A stretch of DNA of 64,000 nt from Iningainema tapete BLCC-T55 (GCF_014698965.1 NZ_JACXAE010000075.1:41006-105005); one strand, 5' to 3'; numbered from the stretch's first letter, positions 27,085-36,059 are shown. Made by a program: numbers and translations. The notes: a model not told the origin generated them from the letters alone.

Positions 27085-27621
27085 TTACGGTTGATGACTG
27101 CGACGGATATTTGTAATTTGATCTGCTAAATCCAGAATGGACTTAGGCATTTCTGGTCCTGTCAGAATAATATCCACATGTGGCGGACGTTGTGTCAGAA
27201 ACACCAAAACTTCTGTTTCGGGAATTAAACCAAAGTTAATTGCCAAACTTAACTCATCTAACACCACGAGAGAATACTTATCCTCGAATACAACCTGTTG
27301 TGTATGCTGCCATAGCATTTGCAGTGATTGAGCTTCAGTATCGTCTAGATGTGGTGTATCGATGCAACGAGGTAAATCACAGCGAATCCAATCTAATTTT
27401 TGTCCAAGGCGGATCGGCTTTTCATGTCCTTGAGCAATACCACCTTTGAGAAACTGCACTACTAACACTGGTGTACCTTGACCTGCCATTCTCAGTACTT
27501 GAGCCATTACGTTAGTAAAAAAGTTACGGTGAGGACTAGTAAAAACTTGAATTAGTCCTACCACTGGGTATGGTAAACAAGTAGTCGAATTTACGCTGGG
27601 AGTTTCTAATTGGGCAATCAT
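27085..27621 (-). CDS. BtuR/CobO-like P-loop protein lacking a normal Walker A
   Basis: 178 residues. The overall order matches ATP:corrinoid adenosyltransferase: VVGLIQVFT, then GTPVLVVQFLKGG, then a Walker-B-like SLVVLDELSLAINFGLI, then RPPHVDIILTGPEMP and ADQITNIRR. Where CobO has GNGKGKTT, this protein has SPHRNFFTN (residues 29-37), so the phosphate-binding loop is not canonical. The rest is well preserved, which argues for a functional but changed protein rather than decay. A role in cobalamin or another nucleotide-linked process is inferred only. Confidence 0.78.
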   Translation of the reverse strand: MIAQLETPSVNSTTCLPYPVVGLIQVFTSPHRNFFTNVMAQVLRMAGQGTPVLVVQFLKGGIAQGHEKPIRLGQKLDWIRCDLPRCIDTPHLDDTEAQSLQMLWQHTQQVVFEDKYSLVVLDELSLAINFGLIPETEVLVFLTQRPPHVDIILTGPEMPKSILDLADQITNIRRSHQP

Positions 27622-27955
27622 AAATAATGTTAAATAAATACAAAGTAATTAAGCGTTATTACTGATGTTTTTTTGGGAATCTACTTATAATATAAATTAT
27701 TTTTTTACCTTGTGTGTTTAGCTTGCACTCTTAAGTCAAACATTACGTTTATGCTTAAGTCAAGAGCTATGGAAATTTAAATTTTAACTTAAGTTTTCCA
27801 AGTAGTCGTAAAAATGAAAACATACAATCACCTGTTGAAATCAATTAAAAACATTCTTGTGTAGGACTACTTTATGTCTATGTTAGATATGCTAGTTATT
27901 TGGGCAAAACAAAATTAAGTAGTAATAAATATAACATTATGAGGAGACGGTTGTT
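27622..27955. other. 334-bp AT-rich intergenic region
   Basis: It separates two divergent genes. TATAAT-like sequence occurs near 27687, and the start of the downstream gene is set by GAGGAG before GTG 27956. No coding or RNA gene was recognised. Confidence 0.5.
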
Positions 27956-28510
27956 GTGAGATTAGTAATTGTGGGAGGTTCAGGAGCAGGAAAAAGCACT
28001 CAAGCGCAAAGGCTTTGCCGACACTTTGAACTTCCGCTAATTTCTACAAGTGAGATTGTACAGGAGGTGAGCAAAAGCCATAGTGACTTTAATTACAGCG
28101 CTCTGTCATTGTCAGTCACAAGAATCATCCCGGAGCAAATGATGATCGAATTCATTCATACTAAACTTTTAGAGTCAGTCGCTAACACTGGCTGGATTTT
28201 AGAGGGCTATCCCCATACTGTCTTCGGTGCTGAGCAATTGGATATTTTGTTGGAAAAACTGGGGCAAAAGTTAGATTGGGCAATCTATTTACAAGTACCG
28301 GAAGCAGTTATGGTTAGTCGTCGAGAGGGGCGTTTTCTTCCCGACGATCAACCAGAAATTGTGCAGCGTCGCGTGGAGTTGTTTTATGATCGCACCATTC
28401 CTATCTTAGAATACTATGACCGTCGCCGTCGTTTGTTAACTATAAATGGCGATCAGTCCCCAGAGCTAGTGCAGCAAAATATCATTAATTTACTTTCTAC
28501 CGCTAATTAG
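27956..28510 (+). CDS. Adenylate-kinase-like nucleoside monophosphate kinase
   Basis: GTG start with GAGGAG upstream. 184 residues. The P-loop GGSGAGKST is at residues 7-15. ISTSEIVQEVS is the NMP-binding helix region (adenylate kinases have STGDM/LR here). ILEGYPHTVFGAEQLDILL corresponds to the GFPRT..Q segment, with Tyr for Phe and His for Arg. RREGRF and QRRVELFYDRTIPILEYY match the lid and core. Because the conserved Arg of GFPRT is replaced, it may be a divergent kinase rather than the housekeeping adk. Confidence 0.78.
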   Translation: MRLVIVGGSGAGKSTQAQRLCRHFELPLISTSEIVQEVSKSHSDFNYSALSLSVTRIIPEQMMIEFIHTKLLESVANTGWILEGYPHTVFGAEQLDILLEKLGQKLDWAIYLQVPEAVMVSRREGRFLPDDQPEIVQRRVELFYDRTIPILEYYDRRRRLLTINGDQSPELVQQNIINLLSTAN

Positions 28511-28607
28511 GTGATGACGATCACAGACACAATCTAAAGATACTCATAAAAATATAATCAAAGTAAAACGAAAGGTTGTATTGTAGATCAAAATTGAGGC
28601 AACCATA

Positions 28608-29351
28608 ATGGTTTGGCAACGCCCAGACGGTCGGCAACCTTACCAACTCCGTCCCATTAGCTTTCAGCAAAGTTTTACTCGCTTTGCTCCGGGTTCGGTT
28701 CTCACAAAATTTGGTGACACTCAAGTACTTTGTACTGTGAGCGTTACTCAAGGAGTTCCCAAGTTTTTGCTAGGTACTGGCAAAGGTTGGCTAACTTCAG
28801 AGTACAGAATGCTACCGACAGCAACTCAGCAGAGGCAAGAACGGGAATTTTTGAAATTGTCGGGAAGAACGCAGGAAATTCAGCGTTTGATTGGAAGAAG
28901 CCTACGGGCAGCATTGGATTTAGAGAAGCTAGGAGAAATCACCCTTACGGTAGATGCAGACGTATTACAAGCAGATGCAGGAACCAGAACAGCAGCAATC
29001 ACAGGCGGATTTGTGGCGTTAGCTAACGCAATTTCTAAATTGTTGCAGCAGGGGGTTTTAGAGCGATCGCCCCTAAATGGACAGGTAGCAGCAATTTCTG
29101 TAGGCTTGTTGGAAGAAGACCCATATTTGGATCTAAACTACCTTGAAGACGTTGCTGCACAAGTAGACTTTAATGTGGTGATGAATCAACATCTTGGTAT
29201 AATAGAAGTCCAGGGAACAGCTGAAGAAGGAAGCTTTAGCCGCAACCAGCTAAATCAAATGCTAGATTTTGCCGAAAAAGGAATTCAAGAACTGTTAATC
29301 GCCCAACAAACAGCGATCACTGATTGGAAGCAGCTTTATCAAGGAAATTAG
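28608..29351 (+). CDS. rph: Ribonuclease PH
   Basis: 247 residues, family length. It is a phosphorolytic 3'-5' exoribonuclease that trims tRNA 3' ends. [17 protein letters not shown] gives the usual N-terminus, then [46 protein letters not shown], the catalytic-site [19 protein letters not shown] and [11 protein letters not shown]. RNase PH is a hexameric ring. The gene stands alone between two repeat-rich spacers. Confidence 0.96.
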   Translation: MVWQRPDGRQPYQLRPISFQQSFTRFAPGSVLTKFGDTQVLCTVSVTQGVPKFLLGTGKGWLTSEYRMLPTATQQRQEREFLKLSGRTQEIQRLIGRSLRAALDLEKLGEITLTVDADVLQADAGTRTAAITGGFVALANAISKLLQQGVLERSPLNGQVAAISVGLLEEDPYLDLNYLEDVAAQVDFNVVMNQHLGIIEVQGTAEEGSFSRNQLNQMLDFAEKGIQELLIAQQTAITDWKQLYQGN

Positions 29352-29355
29352 GAGG

Positions 29356-29404
29356 CTAATAGTTAATTGCTAATGGTTGTCAGCAATTAACCATTAACTA
29401 TTAG
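29356..29404. repeat. 12-bp inverted repeat
   Basis: CTAATAGTTAAT and ATTAACTATTAG are perfect arms around a related inner repeat (TTGCTAATGG...). The hairpin lies 5 bp after the rph stop and may stabilise or end its mRNA. Confidence 0.7.
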
Positions 29405-29507
29405 CCATTAGCTAGTTGAGATGTTAAAAGTTTCAAAAACTCAAAACAGATATAGTCAGAATTTCGCTATTGTATTGCTGGAAGTAGCCAATACAATAAA
29501 TTGACAG

Positions 29508-30230
29508 ATGAATAATAATGTTGAAGTTTTACCGGATCAGAAGGCTTTGATTGACAGGGCGCTACAATTGATCCTATCAAAGATCGACAAAGCGATTGAG
29601 CAGCAAGGACGATTTACCATTGTCCTATCTGGTGGAAGCACACCCAAACCTTTGTACGAAGCGATCGCCACTCAAAAACTGCCTTGGGAAAAAATTCATG
29701 TGTTTTGGGGGGATGAACGTTATGTTCCACCCGATCATCCAAATAGCAACCAACTGATGGCAAGGCGTGCGTGGCTCGATCAAGTAGATATTCCTGCAAA
29801 CAACATCCACCCCATCCCAACTCAAGAAGGCGATCCAGCAGTGTCAGCGGCTAAGTATGAGCAGCATCTGCAAGAATTCTTTCACTCGTCTCCAGGAGAG
29901 TTCCCGGCAGTGGATGTGAATTTGCTTGGTATGGGCGATGATGGACATACCGCATCTCTATTTCCAAATACATCCGCATTAAAAGTAAGCGATCGCCTCA
30001 TTACCGTGGGTAACAAAGACGGAGAGCCGCGCATCACCTTCACATACCCATTCATCAACGCTTCCAAATGCGTTATATTTGTAGTGGCTGGTGATAACAA
30101 AAAAACAGCTTTAAGTCAAGTCTTTGCACCAACAGCTTCAGAAACCACTTACCCCTCCCGCTTAATTCAACCCCAAGGAGAACTTTGGTGGCTACTAGAT
30201 GCAGCGGCAGGAAGTGACATAAAATATTAG
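29508..30230 (+). CDS. pgl: 6-phosphogluconolactonase
   Basis: 240 residues. It hydrolyses 6-phosphogluconolactone in the oxidative pentose phosphate pathway, the main dark NADPH source in cyanobacteria. Seen: IVLSGGSTPKPLYEA, HVFWGDERYVPPDHPNSN, LLGMGDDGHTASLFP with the catalytic His, and RITFTYPFINASK. The N-terminal part lacks membrane or export signals, so it is cytoplasmic. Confidence 0.95.
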   Translation: MNNNVEVLPDQKALIDRALQLILSKIDKAIEQQGRFTIVLSGGSTPKPLYEAIATQKLPWEKIHVFWGDERYVPPDHPNSNQLMARRAWLDQVDIPANNIHPIPTQEGDPAVSAAKYEQHLQEFFHSSPGEFPAVDVNLLGMGDDGHTASLFPNTSALKVSDRLITVGNKDGEPRITFTYPFINASKCVIFVVAGDNKKTALSQVFAPTASETTYPSRLIQPQGELWWLLDAAAGSDIKY

Positions 30231-30329
30231 CTGCTCAACAACTTGTAATTGTTAAAATCGTCCATAGCCAGAGTTGCCTCTGGGCTTGCCAGCACTATTT
30301 TACGATCACTTCAACAAAGGCATAACTCC

Positions 30330-31121
30330 ATGATCGTCTGCCCTAATTGCAATCACCCAAACCCAGACGGCGCTGTTCAGTGCGAAGCTTGCTATACCCC
30401 ACTACCAGCTACTACGAAATGTCCCAGCTGTGGAGCAACCGTGCAAGCAGATGCAGCTTTCTGCGGTCAGTGTGGTTACCACCTGCGTACAGCCGCTCCT
30501 ACTACTGTAGCGTCAGCAACCGTCACCAATGAAAGTCCAGTAGAAGTACCGTCTCTAGTTGCCCCCGAACCACTTGTAGAAGTACAACCTATGGCAAGTG
30601 GTGCTAGCAACTTACCCGATCCACCACCTTTACCGCCAACAGCGCTAACAACTCCCGATCCACAACCAGAACCAGATCCCGATCCCATCCCCACACCACC
30701 AATGGTGATGGCTCCACCGGAAACACAACCAGATCCTACACCAACGCTTCAACCACAAGCGCCAGCCACTGTTGCCAGAACTCAATTACAACAGGTAACA
30801 GCACGGCTAATCCACGTCCAAACAGATCGGCAGATTGAATTGCCGCAAAATCTCTCCGTGGTTCATATCGGTAAACCCAATGATCGCATTCCACCGGATG
30901 TGGATGTTTCGGGATTTCCCAATTCGGAAATCGTCTCGCGGGTACATGCAGATGTTCGGATTGAAGGAGATTCTTTCTATATAGAAGATATCGGTAGTTC
31001 TAATGGTACTTATGTGAACAATTTGCCCTTGTTGCCCGGTAATAGACACAAACTACGACCAGGCGATCGCATTAGTTTGGGCAAAGGAGACATGGTAACT
31101 TTCCTGTTTCAACTATCTTAA
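30330..31121 (+). CDS. Double zinc-ribbon and FHA-domain protein
   Basis: Start ATG 30330 (MIVCPNCNHPNPDG) is preferred over 30249, which adds a non-family leader. 263 residues. Two zinc ribbons use Cys4/7/18/21 and Cys31/34/45/48. A Pro-rich linker (about 60-150: PDPQPEPDPDPIPTPP) follows. The C-terminal FHA domain (about 165-260) contains IGKPNDRIPPDVDVS, SRVHADVRIEG and DIGSSNGTYVNNLPL, with Ser-Arg and Ser-Asn-Gly residues that bind phospho-Thr peptides. It probably reads phosphorylation by Ser/Thr kinases such as the one at 48459. Confidence 0.88.
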   Translation: MIVCPNCNHPNPDGAVQCEACYTPLPATTKCPSCGATVQADAAFCGQCGYHLRTAAPTTVASATVTNESPVEVPSLVAPEPLVEVQPMASGASNLPDPPPLPPTALTTPDPQPEPDPDPIPTPPMVMAPPETQPDPTPTLQPQAPATVARTQLQQVTARLIHVQTDRQIELPQNLSVVHIGKPNDRIPPDVDVSGFPNSEIVSRVHADVRIEGDSFYIEDIGSSNGTYVNNLPLLPGNRHKLRPGDRISLGKGDMVTFLFQLS

Positions 31122-31130
31122 TTATGGAGA

Positions 31131-31188
31131 CGCGAAATATCGCCAAGACGCGATATTTCGTAGAGACGCGAAATATCGCGTCTCTACA
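31131..31188. repeat. Two adjoining GTAGAGACGCGAAATATCGCG-type palindromes
   Basis: AGACGCGAAATATCGC, then AGACGCGATATTTCG, then a full GTAGAGACGCG...CGCGTCTCTAC. A tandem cluster of the dispersed family with ATATCGCG arms, located between two co-directional genes. Confidence 0.75.
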
Positions 31189-31235
31189 TAACTATTAGTT
31201 AGGATAGATGAAACTGCCCTCTGTGTAAGTGACCC

Positions 31236-31976
31236 ATGAAAGAATCTGGAAACAATTTTGAATGGCTTAAAAATCAAGCCCCTTCTAATGTTGAGCGTAT
31301 GGGGCAAACCTGGCTAATAGCAGCGGCGGTTGCTAGCATTTTACTGTGGCAAGTTCCGTCCGGAGATTATATCCTATATCCGTTCACCATTCTGGCAACT
31401 TGGTTTCATGAAATGGGTCACGGTTTAGCCGCCTTGCTATTAGGAGGACAGTTTCAGCAATTGCAAATTTTTTCTGATGGTTCCGGTGTCGCTTACCATA
31501 GCGGTGGGTTATTTCTGGGTCCCATTGGTCGTGCGATCGTCGCAGCAGCAGGACCAATGGGACCACCAATTGCTGGTGCTATTTTAATTTTGGCTTCTCG
31601 TAGTTTCAAAACCGCTTCCCTAAGTTTGAAAATCTTAGGGGGTTTCTTAATTCTTTCTACAGTAATTTGGGTACGTTCTTTATTTGGATTGGTGGCAATT
31701 CCCCTGCTAGGTTTAATTATTCTGGCTGTTGCCTTCAAATCCGCCCGTTGGGTACAGGGGTTTGCCATTCAATTTCTCGGCGTCCAAGCTTGTGTGAGTA
31801 CCTTCCATCAACTTAACTATATATTTAGTGATTCTGCAGGTCCCGGTTTGCTTTCTGACTCAGCACAAATACAGCAACAATTATTTCTACCTTACTGGTT
31901 CTGGGGTGGGTTGATGGCAGCTGCATCCCTAGTCATTTTAGTCCAAAGTCTCCGCATCGCTTATCGTTCTGCGTAA
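31236..31976 (+). CDS. M50-like membrane metalloprotease
   Basis: 246 residues, about six hydrophobic segments. The HExxH motif is HEMGH (His58, Glu59, His62) in the second membrane segment (ILATWFHEMGHGLAALLLGG), followed by GGQFQQLQIFSDGSGVAY. This is typical of the M50B/peptidase M50 family with unknown substrate. The Asp of the usual NxxPxxxLDG motif is not obvious, which could mean altered or absent activity. Located in the cytoplasmic or thylakoid membrane. Confidence 0.82.
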   Translation: MKESGNNFEWLKNQAPSNVERMGQTWLIAAAVASILLWQVPSGDYILYPFTILATWFHEMGHGLAALLLGGQFQQLQIFSDGSGVAYHSGGLFLGPIGRAIVAAAGPMGPPIAGAILILASRSFKTASLSLKILGGFLILSTVIWVRSLFGLVAIPLLGLIILAVAFKSARWVQGFAIQFLGVQACVSTFHQLNYIFSDSAGPGLLSDSAQIQQQLFLPYWFWGGLMAAASLVILVQSLRIAYRSA

Positions 31977-32019
31977 TGGCAGTTAACATCAAGATAGTCC
32001 GCCAATAGGTATAACTTTC

Positions 32020-32316
32020 TCAATAGTGATACCGAGCTTGGAGAAAATCAATCCTATCATCACTTACTATATAAACAATGCGATGTTCTTGAGTAAGTCG
32101 CCGTGACCATGCATCTGAGTCGAAGTATTTCATGGGTTCTGGCTTGCCAATTCCGATAAAAGGATCTCGCATAATTGCTTCAATCAAGTCAAAGGCTCGC
32201 AGCGCAGTTTTGCGGTTTATTTTTACCCAGTGAGCAAGGTCTTCTCTAAATTCTGGGTGAAAGACAGCATCTCTAACTTTGATTTTCTCAGGCTGCGGTT
32301 CATTCTTCTTCGCCAA
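32020..32316 (-). CDS. Txe/YoeB-family mRNA-interferase toxin
   Basis: 98 residues, with an N-terminal extension of about 14 residues compared with YoeB. The pattern VFHPEFREDLAHW, LIEAIMRDPFIGIGKPE, SRRLTQEHRIVYIV and terminal ARYHY matches YoeB; Glu46, Arg72/73, His97 and Tyr98 correspond to the catalytic or ribosome-contact residues. It would cleave ribosome-bound mRNA. It starts inside the antitoxin gene (17-bp overlap), the classic order of antitoxin then toxin. Confidence 0.92.
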   Translation of the reverse strand: MAKKNEPQPEKIKVRDAVFHPEFREDLAHWVKINRKTALRAFDLIEAIMRDPFIGIGKPEPMKYFDSDAWSRRLTQEHRIVYIVSDDRIDFLQARYHY

Positions 32317-32587
32317 TACCCAACTCCTGACGTAGTTCGTGGATACTCTGAGGCTCCAAAGTTCTGGCTTTCGCTCTTTGCAACGCAGTCAAAAGACGGG
32401 CGGCATTTTTAGGTGAGCGGAGTAAATGGACGGTTTCTAACAAACCATCTAACTCATCAACTGCAATTAAGGCAACACTTTCGCCTTCTTGTCGGTTAAT
32501 AATCACCACATCACGATTGGCCACTACTTGAGTACAGAGTTGGGCAAGGTTGGCACTAGCATCAGTCAAAGTTGTCTGGTTGGACAT
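32300..32587 (-). CDS. Phd/YefM-family antitoxin
   Basis: Start ATG 32587 (MSNQTTLTDASANLAQLCTQ); the frame is open to 32632 but the short form fits the family. 95 residues. The N-terminal DNA-binding part VVANRDVVIINRQEGESVALIAVDELDGLLETVHLLRSP is the Phd/YefM signature. The C-terminal tail (ARTLEPQSIHELRQELGIGEEE) should wrap the YoeB toxin. It should autoregulate its promoter. The pair looks intact. Confidence 0.92.
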   Translation of the reverse strand: MSNQTTLTDASANLAQLCTQVVANRDVVIINRQEGESVALIAVDELDGLLETVHLLRSPKNAARLLTALQRAKARTLEPQSIHELRQELGIGEEE

Positions 32588-32788
32588 GGCGGAAGCCCCA
32601 ATGCTACATAACTTTCCTCTACATGATAGCAATCACAGAGCGTGGATGCTGTTGGGTGACGTGATGTAGGTGCAAGTACTAGTACGATCGCTCTATGTTA
32701 TGTTGTGGAAAATCCGTAATCGCCGCTGGGAACCTTGAAGTTTCTTATATAAGTCGTAAATAATATTATCCATTCTTAGATCAAGATT

Positions 32789-33307
32789 ATGCTCGGTGCT
32801 GCTGAATTCACTACCAATAAACCAACTTTACAATTTGGGGCATTTGGTCAAGTTGTCAAACAGATGCAAAAAGCTCTAAACAAACGCCTTGCCCAATTAG
32901 ACACTGTATCAGTATATCCACTTTCAGTACCTACAACAGGTTACTTCGACAAACAAACCCAAGATGCTGTAAAATATGTACAGTGTCTCGGCTTTTTAAC
33001 CGTGGATGGAATTGTCGGACCAAAGACTTGGGCTTATTTTGAAGAAGGTTCCGCAAGTTTGCCAACATTGCGCTTAGGCAGTCGTGGAAATACTGTCAAA
33101 GCTGTTCAAGAAGTACTCAAGGCTAGCAACTACTACTTTGGTGCAGTCGATGGGATATTTGGCGACAAAACCGAAGAAGCTGTCCAAGTTTTTCAAGCAG
33201 AGCATCTCCTCCCAGTTGATGGTGCGATCGCTACTTTAACTTGGAATGCATTAAGTAAGTTAGATTTTCATGCCTCTACTTGTAGTATGGAGTCATTTGG
33301 TAGATAG
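32789..33307 (+). CDS. Peptidoglycan-binding protein with two PG_binding_1 repeats
   Basis: 172 residues, no signal peptide seen. Repeat 1 (about 18-85): LQFGAFGQVVKQMQKALN ... TGYFDKQTQDAVKYVQ ... DGIVGPKTWAYF. Repeat 2 (about 92-155): LRLGSRGNTVKAVQEVLK ... DGIFGDKTEEAVQVFQ ... VDGAIATLTWNAL. The three-helix repeats bind cell wall. Absence of an evident catalytic domain and export signal makes the role unclear. A related protein lies at 59466-60002. Confidence 0.85.
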   Translation: MLGAAEFTTNKPTLQFGAFGQVVKQMQKALNKRLAQLDTVSVYPLSVPTTGYFDKQTQDAVKYVQCLGFLTVDGIVGPKTWAYFEEGSASLPTLRLGSRGNTVKAVQEVLKASNYYFGAVDGIFGDKTEEAVQVFQAEHLLPVDGAIATLTWNALSKLDFHASTCSMESFGR

Positions 33308-33388
33308 GGCGAGCGCTAATTCAATCTGCTTTCATTGTTAATTTCTAAAAGTTCGCGATTATCAAAATTAATATTGTGAATCAATCAA

Positions 33389-33419
33389 ATCCCCGACTTC
33401 TGGAAAGAAGTCGGGGATC
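33389..33419. repeat. Hairpin repeat ATCCCCGACTTCT family
   Basis: ATCCCCGACTTCT and AGAAGTCGGGGAT form a 13-bp perfect stem. Near-identical hairpins are at 40802-40833 and 50124-50154. Possibly terminator for the gene at 32789-33307. Confidence 0.8.
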
Positions 33420-33483
33420 TCTAATTTCTCGACTTGACTTTTTGTATTATACATACTACATTATATATAATACCTGAAAAGTA

Positions 33484-33540
33484 CACCCCTCCCAACCCTC
33501 CCCTTGGCAAGGGGAGGGTGCGCGATAGCGCGGGTGGGGT
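33484..33540. repeat. C/G-rich palindromic repeat
   Basis: CACCCCTCCCAACCCTCCCC is mirrored by GGGGAGGGTG...GTGGGGT, with an internal GCGCGATAGCGCG hairpin. Same family as the element inside tilS. It lies 43 bp before the RNA ligase start. Confidence 0.7.
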
Positions 33541-33583
33541 ATTTCCATATATTTGCATTCATCCTTTCAAAAAGAGGTGAGTT

Positions 33584-34576
33584 ATGAGCATATTCAAAGT
33601 TGAAGTCGTCAGAATCAACAACATTAACCATCACCCAGGCGCGGATAGGCTAGACATTGCCAGTATTGAAGGGATGGCATATCAGGTAATCACTGCTAAA
33701 GGTAACTTTAAACCAGGAGACTTAGCCTTCTACTTCCCAATTGATAGTGTGATTCCTGACAAATTTGTGGATGAATTTGGGATTCGTTCTTATTATTCTA
33801 AGAAACTGCGTGCTGCGAAATTGCGAGGAATATTTTCTGAAGGTTTACTCATTCCTGTAGGGGAGAACTTTACAGTCCATGTCGGTGATGACTACACCGA
33901 ACATTTTGGTGTCACAAAGTATGAATACCCAATTCCTCAAGCGATGAGAGGGGAAATAGAAAATAGAATTGGACATTATAAATTCCCTAGCCCGGAAAAC
34001 CTCAAGCGGTATTTACACGTTCTCACTGAAGGTGAGGAAGTTGTAGTTACAGAGAAGCTACACGGAACAAACTTTACCGTCTTGGTAGATACTGATGGTA
34101 CAACACACATCGGTAGTCACAACTACTTTTGGCAGAATAATGAAGCTAATAAAAATTTAGTTTACGTTCGCGCTTACCATGAAAATGTAGCTTTGCAAAA
34201 ATTACCGCCAGGAACCCAAGTATTTGGGGAAATCTATGGCGTACAAGATCTTAAGTATGGGTTGTCTGGTGGTAACATTGGTGTTGCTTTATTTGCTGTA
34301 CGCTGTGGTAGCCAGTTCCTCAATTACCGCGATTTTGTTGCTTTTTGTGAAGAGTATTCCTTGCCGAGAGTACCTGTACTTTATATTGGTGCTTATAGTT
34401 GGGAGACTGTGTATCAATTTAACAACGCTGATAGTGTACTCTACCCGGATTGCATGATGGAAGGTGTTGTTGTACAACCGATGGTTGAGAGAACACATCC
34501 GGAAATAGGTAGGATAGTACTGAAGTTAATTAGCGATCGCTATTTACTACGTAATGAAGGAACCGACCTACATTGA
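33584..34576 (+). CDS. RNA ligase, DRB0094/Rnl5 type, with N-terminal OB-fold domain
   Basis: 330 residues; the start follows AAAGAGGTGAG. Residues about 1-115 form an OB-like domain (FKVEVVRINNINHHPGADRL, GNFKPGDLAFYFPID) resembling tRNA-binding domains, as in Deinococcus DraRnl. The nucleotidyltransferase domain begins near 140: motif I EKLHGTNF with the adenylated Lys158, motif III VFGEIYG, motif IV MEGVVVQP, motif V LKLISDRYL. Such ligases seal 3'-OH/5'-phosphate nicks, preferring RNA at the 3'-OH side. It heads a co-directional set with two AAA ATPases. Confidence 0.9.
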   Translation: MSIFKVEVVRINNINHHPGADRLDIASIEGMAYQVITAKGNFKPGDLAFYFPIDSVIPDKFVDEFGIRSYYSKKLRAAKLRGIFSEGLLIPVGENFTVHVGDDYTEHFGVTKYEYPIPQAMRGEIENRIGHYKFPSPENLKRYLHVLTEGEEVVVTEKLHGTNFTVLVDTDGTTHIGSHNYFWQNNEANKNLVYVRAYHENVALQKLPPGTQVFGEIYGVQDLKYGLSGGNIGVALFAVRCGSQFLNYRDFVAFCEEYSLPRVPVLYIGAYSWETVYQFNNADSVLYPDCMMEGVVVQPMVERTHPEIGRIVLKLISDRYLLRNEGTDLH

Positions 34577-34652
34577 CTCTTGACCTATATAGTATATTTG
34601 TATTACTATAAATTGGCTGGGTTTCGCACACGGTAAAACCAACATACAATTC

Positions 34653-34740
34653 TGTACAGACGTTCCGCCGGAACGTCTCTACGAAAAATTAAACTTTTGT
34701 ACAGACGTTCCGCCGGAACGTCTCTACGAAAAATTAAACT
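34653..34740. repeat. Tandem duplication of a 43-bp unit containing the GTAGAGACG-type palindrome
   Basis: The 43-bp unit beginning TGTACAGACGTTCCGC occurs at 34653-34695 and 34698-34740, identical and 45 bp apart. Each contains the palindrome CAGACGTTCCGCCGGAACGTCT and a GAAAAATTAAACT tail. The rest of the 272-bp gap shows no gene. Confidence 0.9.
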
Positions 34741-34848
34741 GGCAACTTGCAGTCATTTGGTTTATATTACTGTAAACCCTTTTAAAAATGCTTACCCATA
34801 GGAATTATAAAATCCTCATACATAATTAATAATTCCTGAACACAAAAT

Positions 34849-36051
34849 ATGGAATTCGACTACTATAGAAACAACGAAGGTACTCCTGTGAACACCAATC
34901 GTCAAAGCTTGCTAGCTAACGGTTGGCGACCATTTCATCGCGAGATGGATTTGGGATTTTTATGGCAACTGATGTGTAAAGACACACAGGAGCTAGCTCA
35001 AAAAACTTTCAATTTAACGAGTAACATCGCCGATACTTTGGGACGCAGTAATTATGCTTGGTGGGCAAATTTATTAAATGTATTATCAGATAATACACGC
35101 TACGAAATCGAAAAATATTGGAACTACATCACACCAGACCCACTTAGCCCAGATTATCGTTATAAAGAAGTTCTGTCCACCGAAACACCGATTGTCCAAT
35201 ATGTTAATCGCAACAGTATACCTATTGATTATGTCCTGCATCGACTGCAAGAAATTACAGTGTTGCGAGTTCTAGATTTATTAGGTCGTCCTGACGTGAT
35301 TACCCAGTATTATTTGGAGCGAGATTTTTATTTTCCTGTAGAAAAATTTGTGAACTGGGAGCGGCTCGACGTTATTAATACAGTGTATGCCTACTGGGGT
35401 AAGCACGACGTTTGGCTACAAATTAGCCCTTATGATCGCGGACGACGTCAGTACAGTCTGATGGCAAAAAATCTCGCATCTCTAATCAACAAAGCCACTT
35501 ACGACTTGGCGGTGATGCTGAGTGGGTATCAAAGTCGCGTGGGTAAGGTTCACAGTCAATTTTCGCTCAGCAGTTTTCCCAGTCTGATTCAAAACTTTAC
35601 TGATTCAGTACAGCAAGCAATTCTCAATCAAAATCAGCTAGCAGTTTTGGTACATGGAGAACCAGGTACAGGGAAAACAGCTTGGACTCAAGCAGTAGCA
35701 AAAGAAATTATTGCGCCGCTGGGGTATGTGATTTTTATTCTGGATCATGATGCGATCGCCAACTTTGTCCCACCGACTTACTTAGAGCGAATTTGTATCA
35801 TAATTAATGAAGCAGATAACCTAGCCCAAAATCGTGCCTACGAAGTAGCCCAGTATAGTAATAAAACGGAACATATTTTAGGTTTGCTAGATGGGACTCT
35901 GTATCAGAGTGTAATTGATGAGTGTGGCATTCAGGCGCAGCAGCGATTGGTTGTACTGATGACTTGTAATACTACGGAAAGATTAGATCCAGCGATGTTA
36001 CGTAAAGGTAGGGTGGATTTAATATGTGAATTTACGCAGCGTTTTGTGTAA
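34849..36051 (+). CDS. AAA-type ATPase with unrecognised N-terminal half
   Basis: 400 residues. Residues 1-240 are unrecognised; they are rich in aromatic residues (WWANLLNVLSDN, YWNYITPDP). The ATPase domain has Walker A GEPGTGKTA (270-278). Walker B reads ICIIINEADNL, with Asn320 in place of the usual Asp before Glu321. Sensor 1/SRH is VVLMTCNTTERLDPAMLRKGRVDL with the Arg finger. The C-terminal AAA lid is very short (ends QRFV). It is in the same direction as the RNA ligase and a second AAA protein. The target is unknown. Confidence 0.82.
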   Translation: MEFDYYRNNEGTPVNTNRQSLLANGWRPFHREMDLGFLWQLMCKDTQELAQKTFNLTSNIADTLGRSNYAWWANLLNVLSDNTRYEIEKYWNYITPDPLSPDYRYKEVLSTETPIVQYVNRNSIPIDYVLHRLQEITVLRVLDLLGRPDVITQYYLERDFYFPVEKFVNWERLDVINTVYAYWGKHDVWLQISPYDRGRRQYSLMAKNLASLINKATYDLAVMLSGYQSRVGKVHSQFSLSSFPSLIQNFTDSVQQAILNQNQLAVLVHGEPGTGKTAWTQAVAKEIIAPLGYVIFILDHDAIANFVPPTYLERICIIINEADNLAQNRAYEVAQYSNKTEHILGLLDGTLYQSVIDECGIQAQQRLVVLMTCNTTERLDPAMLRKGRVDLICEFTQRFV

Positions 36052-36059
36052 ATTTAACA

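Noticed and set aside
30476..30694. Minus-strand Gly/Ser-rich frame
   Set aside because: Complement of the Pro-rich linker in the FHA gene.
34653..34740. Two identical repeats as a mini CRISPR array
   Set aside because: There is no unique spacer (2 bp between copies), no cas gene, and the unit belongs to a dispersed palindrome family.
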